Source of the DNA: an uncultured Bacteroidales bacterium
Lineage (GTDB): Bacteria > Bacteroidota > Bacteroidia > Bacteroidales > Bacteroidaceae
DNA length: 45,725 bases
Direction: 5' to 3'
Assembly (NCBI GenBank): GCA_902801425.1
Contig: CADCIQ010000017.1
Location: 1-45,725, forward strand
Shown here: positions 35,014-40,457 of the stretch, piece by piece
How positions within the stretch are numbered: position 1 is the first letter of the stretch
Layout: every line of letters begins with the position of its first letter
The notes under the pieces: generated by a model
What the model was told of the DNA's origin: nothing
The model's database searches: none
The model's input: the letters and a program-made list of their open reading frames with translations, nothing else
Program-made: the position numbers and the translations under genes

Positions 35014-35150
35014 CTAAACACAAAGGCGCTAAGGCGCAAAGATTTTATCTGAACACGGAAAATACAGAATAAACGAAGGCCTTCGTTTCTTTCGTGCATT
35101 TCGTGTTCGTAAAAAGAAAACCTCTGTATCTCTGCGTCTCTGCGTTTGAA
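35014..35150. repeat. Imperfect inverted repeat between the two 110-bp elements
   Basis: AAACACAAAGGCGCTAAGG on the left faces CTCTGCGTCTCTGCGTTT on the right, and ACACGGAAAATAC faces GCATTTCGTGTTC, around an AACGAAGGCCTTCGTT centre. The arms diverge by many mismatches. No frame is open across it. Confidence 0.65.
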
Positions 35151-35155
35151 ATATA

Positions 35156-35266
35156 TTGCTTTCGCCATCTAAAAAAACAGGGAAAAACCAATAAAAACAG
35201 ATAAAAACAAAATGTTTTCTTTTGTATTCTTTTGTTTTAATTGGTTTTTCTAAATGGCGAAAGCAA
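35156..35266. repeat. 110-bp palindromic element, copy 2
   Basis: It differs from copy 1 by about two bases and one insertion (ACAGATAAAAACAAAA for ACATATAAAACAAAA). Homology continues a few bases past the right end (C-AATTATTA), so the two arose by a recent duplication or double insertion. Confidence 0.9.
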
Positions 35267-35296
35267 CTAATTATTAATACCTTACTATTGGCTTTC

Positions 35297-35440
35297 TTAC
35301 ATCACATCATTCTCGTTGACCATCGTATCATCGTAAATCTCCATTTTCTTCGTAGGGTCATTACTGCCGATGAGTAGATGCTTGTTGTGATGTATCTCTA
35401 TCTGCCGCATAGCAGGCTTAATGTATTCTTTCTTTTCCAT
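35297..35440 (-). CDS. 47-residue 'LLxGS' small peptide
   Basis: A complete short frame from the ATG at 35440 to TAA at 35297. It starts MEKKEYIKPAMRQIEIHHNK, continues HLLIGSNDPTKKMEIYDD and ends TMVNENDVM. The layout (basic start, YxKPxM, an LLxGS block at residues 22-26, an acidic tail) is one I have seen in many short Prevotella peptides, so I take it as real. There is no signal peptide. Function is unknown; a secreted or processed peptide cut after the LLxGS block is one possibility. Confidence 0.6.
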   Translation of the reverse strand: MEKKEYIKPAMRQIEIHHNKHLLIGSNDPTKKMEIYDDTMVNENDVM

Positions 35441-35479
35441 TTTTTTAAGTCTAAAGTCAAAAGTCTAAGGTCTAAAGTC

Positions 35480-35525
35480 AGCCCCCCTAAATCCCCCTTA
35501 AAGGGGGACTTCCTTTCGCGAATCG
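35480..35525. repeat. GC-rich palindromic element (CCCCCTAAATCCCCC type)
   Basis: GCCCCCCTAAATCCCCC is followed by TTAAAGGGGGACTT, and then sequence like that seen at 4200-4240 inside the AMP-ligase gene. The central CCCCCTTAAAGGGGG is palindromic. Confidence 0.85.
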
Positions 35526-35596
35526 GCTTTTATATAACAAATTTATAACTCTCTGATAATCAGTATTTGTTATTTCTGTATTATTTGGAAAAAATG

Positions 35597-35761
35597 GTCC
35601 ATACGGTACTCCTATGTAAATACCATTAAAATACCATATAAATACCATTAAGATACCATTAAAATACCATAGTTAATGGTAATATTATGGTATTATTATG
35701 GTAATATTATGGTATTATAATGGTATTATCATCGGGCTTAGTTCGGATTATCAGCGTAGGT
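35597..35761. repeat. 11-bp-phased inverted array (array 5)
   Basis: Fifteen exact 11-mers: GTCCATACGGT, ACTCCTATGTA, AATACCATTAA, AATACCATATA, AATACCATTAA, GATACCATTAA, AATACCATAGT, TAATGGTAATA, TTATGGTATTA, TTATGGTAATA, TTATGGTATTA, TAATGGTATTA, TCATCGGGCTT, AGTTCGGATTA, TCAGCGTAGGT. The switch from CC to GG polarity is at about 35674. Similar to array 4, ten kilobases away. Confidence 0.93.
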
Positions 35762-35803
35762 ATAGCTATGGAAAAGCGTCGTAAGAGCTGAGCGACAGGC
35801 TGA

Positions 35804-35968
35804 TTAACGTTAGTTCGAATAAAAAAGGAAACGGATTTATCTGAAACAAATCGCGGATATATTACTGCGCCAGCTATCAGAAAAATCAGACAAATCCGTT
35901 TCCCTTATCATTTCAATAGTAAAATTAACAATAAATCAGTTTCCTTTATTTCGTAGAACTATCGTTAA
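35804..35968. mobile_element. Element with TTAACG-type inverted ends
   Basis: TTAACGTTAGTTC (35804-35816) is inverted with one mismatch at 35956-35968. Inside, GGAAACGGATTT (35827-35838) is perfectly inverted at 35892-35903. The outer end is a variant of those at 7750 and 16831. It lies directly upstream of the promoter of the gene at 36057. Confidence 0.75.
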
Positions 35969-36015
35969 TTAATTGTTTGCGGAATCAAGCCAAAATGTTA
36001 TTTTTTATAAATTTT

Positions 36016-36047
36016 TTTGGTTGTATGTGGAAGAGTGTGTAATTTTG
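36016..36047 (+). promoter_or_regulatory. Full Bacteroidetes-type promoter, near-leaderless
   Basis: TTTG at 36016-36019 and TAATTTTG at 36040-36047, with a 20-base spacer, fit both halves of the consensus. Initiation about 6-8 bases later would fall at 36053-36055, only a few bases from the ATG at 36057, so the transcript would have almost no leader. Confidence 0.7.
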
Positions 36048-36056
36048 CACTCGGAT

Positions 36057-36869
36057 ATGAAATATGCAATCATAGCAGCTGGTGAAGGTTCAAGACTGGC
36101 AGAGGAAGGAATCTCTGCACCAAAGCCTTTGGTAAAGGTTGGGGGACAATGTCTCATTGACCGCTTGATTCGTGTGTTTCTTGATAATGAAGCAGAGGAG
36201 ATAATCGTGGTATGCAACGATCTCACCCCTCTTGTGGATGAGCATCTCACGAGGATTGAGCGTGACGGATTTGAGGGTAGGAAGATTCCGCTTCGGCATA
36301 TAGTCAGGACAACACCGAGTTCCATGCATAGCTTCTACGAGTTGAGTCAGTTCTTAAATGACTCTCCCTTCGTGCTCACCACGGTTGATACTATCTTCCG
36401 TGAGGAGGAGTTCTCGGCATACGTCAAGGCATTCAAGGCTTCGCTTGCCAATGGCTCGGCTGACGGAATGATGGGCGTAACGGATTATATTGATGATGAG
36501 AAGCCGCTGTACATAGCCCCCTCTCCCGTCCCCCCGAGGGGGGAGGCCGGAAGGCGAATGGGTTTTCCGCTTATCGAGAATTTCCTTGATGAAGATAAAG
36601 AAAGGAAATGCCCATATATCTCTGCCGGCATCTATGGTCTTACACCCAAGGCGATAGATACCCTCAACCGCTGTATGGCGGAGGGCAAGAGCCGTATGCG
36701 AAACTTCCAACGAGGACTAATAGGGGATGGACTTCGGCTTATAGCTTTCCCCTTCTCCAAGGTGCTTGATATTGACCATGCAGGTGATATTGAGAAGGCG
36801 GAAAGAATGGTGGCCTCTCCCCCCGCCCTACAGCCCCTTTCCCGCCCTTCGGGCACCCTTTCCCCGTAA
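36057..36869 (+). CDS. MobA-like nucleotidyltransferase (sugar- or alcohol-phosphate cytidylyltransferase-like) with repeat-encoded insert and tail
   Basis: A nucleotidyltransferase of the GT-A-like fold. It has MKYAIIAAGEGSRLAEEGISAPKPLVKVGG at the start (nucleotide loop GEGSRL and the PKPL lysine), VVCNDLTP, and an LTTVDTIFREEEF metal site. The start at 36057 is set by the promoter just upstream and by the family's usual N-terminus. Residues about 155-165 (SPVPPRGEAGRR) and the last about 18 (ASPPALQPLSRPSGTLSP) are encoded by palindromic repeats. Followed by ATP-grasp and CDP-alcohol transferase genes, it may make the CDP-activated head-group donor; the true substrate is not predictable. 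It lacks a strong ribosome site. Confidence 0.78.
   Translation: MKYAIIAAGEGSRLAEEGISAPKPLVKVGGQCLIDRLIRVFLDNEAEEIIVVCNDLTPLVDEHLTRIERDGFEGRKIPLRHIVRTTPSSMHSFYELSQFLNDSPFVLTTVDTIFREEEFSAYVKAFKASLANGSADGMMGVTDYIDDEKPLYIAPSPVPPRGEAGRRMGFPLIENFLDEDKERKCPYISAGIYGLTPKAIDTLNRCMAEGKSRMRNFQRGLIGDGLRLIAFPFSKVLDIDHAGDIEKAERMVASPPALQPLSRPSGTLSP
36515..36551. repeat. GC-rich palindromic element inside the nucleotidyltransferase gene
   Basis: AGCCCCCTCTCCCGTCCCC and CCGAGGGGGGAGGCCGG form a palindrome read in frame as APSPVPPRGEAGR. Confidence 0.85.
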
Positions 36870-36998
36870 GGGGCAAGGGGGATGTTAGTATTTCTAATCA
36901 AAAAAGCGAATGGTATGTGCAACCCTCATAAACGACAAAAGGTAACTTTTCCCTTGCCCCTTATGGGGAAAGGGTGCCCAAAGGGCGGGAAAGGGGTT
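36812..36998. repeat. Two facing GC-rich elements at a gene junction
   Basis: 36812-36881 is a composite (GGCCTCTCCCCCCGCCCTA then CCCGCCCTTCGGGCACC and CCCCGTAAGGGG). 36951-36998 is the inverse type (CCTTGCCCCTTATGGGG, GTGCCCAAAGGGCGGG, AAAGGGG). The first ends the nucleotidyltransferase gene and the second starts the ATP-grasp gene; the pair could form one long hairpin. Confidence 0.9.
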
Positions 36999-37790
36999 TT
37001 TATATTCCGTGCTCGCCGTTTCTCTCCCAATTCTGTGGAGAATGACAGGCTGATTCTTGAGGGTGTTGCTCGCGAGATGGAGGCTATGGGTAATGAGGTG
37101 AGGATGATGACAGAGGAGGAAGTCCTTACGCTAAAAACCTTGCCAGAGGCAGATGTGATATTCTGTATGGCTCGTAGTAATGAGGCTCTGGAGATAATAG
37201 AACGCTCTAAGGCGCATATCATAAATAATCCGGAGGGTATCAGGATATGCGGTAACAGACAGGCTCTTACCGATGTTATGAGGAGGTGGGAGATTCCTCT
37301 GCCTCCTGAAAATGGAGACAACGGCATCTGGTTGAAACGCGGAAAAGGAACGGCAGAGGTTGCGGAAGATACGATATTCTGCAATTCAGAAGAGGAGGTA
37401 GAGAATACTATGCGGAGATTTGCTGCTCGTGGCATAACGGAAGTTTGCCGACAGGCTCACGTGGTGGGTGATCTGGTGAAGTTCTATGGTGTTGCCAATA
37501 CGGATTTCTTCTATCATTTCTATCCAACGGACTCTGGTCGTAGCAAGTTCGGTAGCGAGGAGCATAACGGAAAGGCTCATCATTATCCGTTCTATGCAGA
37601 CGAGATGAAAAAGACGGTTGATTGTCTTGCCACGGCAATAGGCGTAATCGTCTATGGTGGTGATGCTATAATAAGGTCTGATGGCTCGTTTGTGATAATA
37701 GATTTCAACGACTGGCCAACTTTCTCCCCATGCAGGGAAGAGGCAGCGAAGGCGATAATAAAGGCCCCCTCCCAGCCTCTCCGAGGGTAG
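36915..37790 (+). CDS. ATP-grasp ligase (RimK/glutathione-synthetase-like) with repeat-encoded N-terminus
   Basis: From VFIFRARRFSPNSVENDR onward the protein looks like a family member. It has IINNPEGIRICGNRQAL, GIWLKRGKGTAEVAEDTIF (ATP-binding), an AHVVGDLVKFYGV loop, and the metal-binding end GSFVIIDFNDWPTFSP. It would join an amino acid or similar nucleophile to a carboxylate using ATP. The residues before VFIFRARRF (KVTFPLPLMGKGCPKGGKG) come from a palindromic repeat, so the native start is lost and the ATGs at 36882, 36915 or 36963 are all possible. The last residues (APSQPLRG) are also repeat-encoded. It lies between the nucleotidyltransferase and CDP-alcohol transferase genes. Confidence 0.75.
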   Translation: MCNPHKRQKVTFPLPLMGKGCPKGGKGVFIFRARRFSPNSVENDRLILEGVAREMEAMGNEVRMMTEEEVLTLKTLPEADVIFCMARSNEALEIIERSKAHIINNPEGIRICGNRQALTDVMRRWEIPLPPENGDNGIWLKRGKGTAEVAEDTIFCNSEEEVENTMRRFAARGITEVCRQAHVVGDLVKFYGVANTDFFYHFYPTDSGRSKFGSEEHNGKAHHYPFYADEMKKTVDCLATAIGVIVYGGDAIIRSDGSFVIIDFNDWPTFSPCREEAAKAIIKAPSQPLRG

Positions 37791-37793
37791 GAG
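37763..37793. repeat. GC-rich element at the ATP-grasp gene end
   Basis: GGCCCCCTCCCAGCCTCTCC then GAGGGTAGGAG, a weaker relative of the family. It supplies the stop codon TAG at 37788-37790. Confidence 0.6.
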
Positions 37794-38254
37794 TAAATAG
37801 GTTTATTAGGGGCAACAATTTCGAAACGCTTTACGCATTGGATGCAAACGGCAACGAGATATTCAAGAAGGTAGGAAGTAGTCATGAAGTTTCCTATGGC
37901 ATGGATGGTCACAAAACCAAAGATGCAATCGTGACGCACAATCACCCAGGAGGTTCTTCATTCTCGCATCAAGACGTGGCAGGCATGGTTTATTACGATC
38001 AAAAGGAAATGAGAGCCACGGGACAAGAATACACCTTTTCGATAAAACGGCCCGAAAAAGGATGGGGTGTTTCTTGGAAGACCGCACAAGGTGCTTTCAA
38101 AAGAGCAAATGCCAATGCTCGCAAGGCATTCCGATAGCAGAAGACTGGTGACGCAGCAAGCGACCGCAAGTTATGGATAAGCCTTACACATCAGTACAAC
38201 GAGAAAGCAGCAAAGCGGCTCGGATGGGACTATTCAGTTAAAAAGAATAAATAA
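37787..38254 (+). pseudogene. Remnant of a MuF-type or polymorphic-toxin C-terminal domain, interrupted by an in-frame TAG
   Basis: The frame from about 37787 reads NNFETLYALDANGNEIFKK, then DAIVTHNHPGGSSFSHQDV, then ISVKRP-like and GAFKRANANARKAFR. It stops at TAG (38135-38137) and continues in the same frame as QKTGDAASDRKLWISLTHQY, NEKAAKRLGWDYSVKKNK to TAA at 38254. The HNHPGGSSFSxxD block is typical of C-terminal domains in phage MuF-like and polymorphic toxin proteins. No start or N-terminal part is present; the upstream side is a palindromic repeat. It looks like a toxin-module fragment inserted between two lipid genes. Confidence 0.6.
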
Positions 38255-38305
38255 ACGAATAACATTGCGGATATTTTTATATATTTGCACCAAAATCAAG
38301 GAACT

Positions 38306-38482
38306 ATGGCTAATATCGATGAGTTAATCAAGCAGAAATGCACAGAGTATGACATCATGCCCGATGTCCTAACTCCCGAAGAATTGGAGCAACTGAAAAG
38401 AGAAATCGAGGCAGAGCAAAGAGGCGAGTTCATTCTTGACGGAATCCTTAACGACCCCGACATCTTTACCAGAGGCAAGTAA
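38306..38482 (+). CDS. Small acidic protein, possible partner of the toxin-like remnant
   Basis: A 58-residue helical protein (MANIDELIKQKCTEYDIMP, then LTPEELEQLKREIEAEQRGE, then FILDGILNDPDIF). The start at 38306 is the second methionine of a slightly longer frame and has a better context. A small acidic protein directly after a MuF-like toxin end is the usual place of an antidote or immunity partner. No sequence family is recognised. Confidence 0.5.
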   Translation: MANIDELIKQKCTEYDIMPDVLTPEELEQLKREIEAEQRGEFILDGILNDPDIFTRGK

Positions 38483-38535
38483 CAACAATCAAACAACTCA
38501 AAGAGAGACATCCCCCGACGGGAAGTGAATAAAAA

Positions 38536-39600
38536 ATGATAGGTCAAGAAGAAAATAAGAAAAGCAATCAAGAGAATATCGAACCATTCTTGGAGGAAAG
38601 TAAATCTTCAAGCAAAGGTGACTCTTCTTCTCCCTCCCTCGGGAGGGCTGGGGGGGGGGCTTTCTTGGATTTGCTTCACAGCACGTATAAGTCATACGAC
38701 ACAGAAGAGAATATAGACATATATTTCACTCGTCCGATAGGATTGTTCTTTGCACTTATCTGGAAAAGGCTTGGTGTGCATCCAAATGCGATAACCATAC
38801 TCTCGTTCTTCCTCGGTGGAGCGGCTGGATGGTGTTTCTACCACACATCCTTGGAGTGGAACATCTATGGAGTCTTGTTTCTGATGTTTGCCAACTTCTG
38901 CGATTCTACTGACGGACAGTTGGCTCGTCTTACTGGCAAGAAAACCCTTACAGGCAGAATGCTTGACGGCTTTGCGTCTAATGTTTGGTATTTCTGTGCC
39001 TATGTGGCTATCAGTTTTCGTCTTATGTCAGAGAACATTCCGGGAACTGACATGAAATGGGGCTGGGGGATATGGTTGTTATGCGCTCTTGCTGGTTTTA
39101 GGGGGCATGCCGTGCAAAGTCGCTATGCAGACTATTATCGCAATATCCACCTCTTCTTCCTTCTCGGTAAGGAAGGTTCTGAACTTGATTCTTACGCTTC
39201 ACAGAAAGCCTTGGCCGATAAATATCGTGCAGAAAAGAACTGGGTGGGTGTGCTGTTTTTTGCGAACTATGCGAATTATTGTCATGCTCAGGAGAAGGGA
39301 ACGCCGGAGTTTCAGAAGCTAAAGGCTGTGCTTACTGAGAAATATGGCGGTATGGATAAGGTTCCGCAAGAGTTCAGGGATGAGTTCAGGAGAAGGAGTT
39401 TCCCTCTGATGAAATATACGAATTTCCTTACTCACAACTGGCGTGCTATAATGCTCTACATAGGTTGCTTGACCAATTATCCTTGGATATATCCGCTCTT
39501 TGAGGTCACGGTTATGGCTTTGACCTTGGTGTATATGAAAAGGACTCATGAGAATATGTGTAAGGAGTTAAGTTATAAAATTAAAAATGAAAAATTATAA
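38536..39600 (+). CDS. CDP-alcohol phosphatidyltransferase family membrane enzyme, altered catalytic motif
   Basis: A 354-residue membrane protein with the family motif DSTDGQLARLTGKKTL followed by TGRMLDGFASN (about 124-152). The consensus is DxxDGxxARx8GxxxDxxxD; the last Asp, thought to be the catalytic base, is replaced by Ser (DGFAS), and no acidic residue is nearby. About six hydrophobic segments follow. Residues about 30-43 (SSSPSLGRAGGGA) come from a palindromic repeat in frame. The last residues (KIKNEKL) come from a T-family repeat. It probably attaches the activated head group from the preceding genes to a lipid, if active. Confidence 0.82.
   Translation: MIGQEENKKSNQENIEPFLEESKSSSKGDSSSPSLGRAGGGAFLDLLHSTYKSYDTEENIDIYFTRPIGLFFALIWKRLGVHPNAITILSFFLGGAAGWCFYHTSLEWNIYGVLFLMFANFCDSTDGQLARLTGKKTLTGRMLDGFASNVWYFCAYVAISFRLMSENIPGTDMKWGWGIWLLCALAGFRGHAVQSRYADYYRNIHLFFLLGKEGSELDSYASQKALADKYRAEKNWVGVLFFANYANYCHAQEKGTPEFQKLKAVLTEKYGGMDKVPQEFRDEFRRRSFPLMKYTNFLTHNWRAIMLYIGCLTNYPWIYPLFEVTVMALTLVYMKRTHENMCKELSYKIKNEKL
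38631..38660. repeat. GC-rich palindromic element inside the CDP-alcohol transferase gene
   Basis: TCCCTCCCTCGGGAGGG followed by CTGGGGGGGGGG, read in frame near the N-terminus. The long G-run makes it liable to slippage. Confidence 0.85.
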
Positions 39601-39688
39601 AATACAAGTTAGTAAATATTGCTAATGGAGATACACAAAAGAATGTAATCTGTATTTTTCATTTTTCACTTTTCATTTTTCATTTAAC
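39583..39688. repeat. AT-rich inverted repeat (T family), copy 5
   Basis: AAAATTAAAAATGAAAAATT and ATAAAATACAAGTTAG on the left face TGTAATCTGTATTTTTC and ACTTTTCATTTTTC on the right. It supplies the end of the CDP-alcohol transferase gene and reaches the start of the HAD gene. Confidence 0.85.
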
Positions 39689-39690
39689 AC

Positions 39691-40419
39691 ATGACCGCAA
39701 TACTCTTTGACTATGGTGCCACGCTCGATACATTCGGACAACATTGGGGCATGGTTATCTGGCATGGCTATGAATATCTTGGCATACCTGTGACAGAGGC
39801 ACAATATCGTGAGGCATACGTATATGGCGAGCGCACGCTTGGAAATAAGGAGATAATCCGCAAGACTGATACCTTCCTCACAACTCTCAAAGTGAAGATA
39901 GACCTTCAGTTTGATTTCCTACGGGAGTCTGGTGCTTGGTTGCCTGAACCTGTTGAACGTGCAGAAAAGCATGATGCCCTTGTGGAATATCTGTATTCGG
40001 GACTTCAAAGGAATATGGAACATACCAGACAGGTTCTTTCGCAGTTGCGGGAAAAGGGAATCCCTATGGCGCTTGTCAGCAATTTCTATGGAAATGTGGA
40101 GACTGTGCTTGAAGAGATGCAGATTCGGGATTTCTTCTGTGATGTGATAGAATCTGCACAGGTCGGAATACGAAAACCCGATCCTCGCCTCTATGCTCTT
40201 GGAGTGGAGGCATTGAGAAAAAATGTTTTGCCACAGCAGATACAAGAATCTGATATCCTTGTTGTTGGCGATAGCATTTCAAAGGATATCCTTCCTGCTA
40301 AAAGCCTCGGTTGCAAGACCGCCTGGTTCAAGGGGGAGGGGTGGAAGAAAGAACCCGTTGATGAGACGACACCTGATTTCGTAATCCGCGATTTACAGGA
40401 ATTGTGCGTTTGGTTTTAG
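39691..40419 (+). CDS. HAD-family hydrolase
   Basis: A 242-residue haloacid-dehalogenase-type phosphatase with a helical cap. Motif I is LFDYGATLD (5-13): the nucleophile Asp7 is present, but the position two residues later, usually the acid/base Asp, is Gly. Motif II is ALVSN, motif III is GIRKPDPRLY with its Lys, and motif IV is ILVVGDSISKDIL. The cap lies between residues about 15 and 95. The substrate is unknown. It follows the head-group genes and precedes a DUF5686 gene. Confidence 0.87.
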   Translation: MTAILFDYGATLDTFGQHWGMVIWHGYEYLGIPVTEAQYREAYVYGERTLGNKEIIRKTDTFLTTLKVKIDLQFDFLRESGAWLPEPVERAEKHDALVEYLYSGLQRNMEHTRQVLSQLREKGIPMALVSNFYGNVETVLEEMQIRDFFCDVIESAQVGIRKPDPRLYALGVEALRKNVLPQQIQESDILVVGDSISKDILPAKSLGCKTAWFKGEGWKKEPVDETTPDFVIRDLQELCVWF

Positions 40420-40457
40420 GGGCTCGTGTTAATTGTTAATTTTTAATTGTTAATTAT

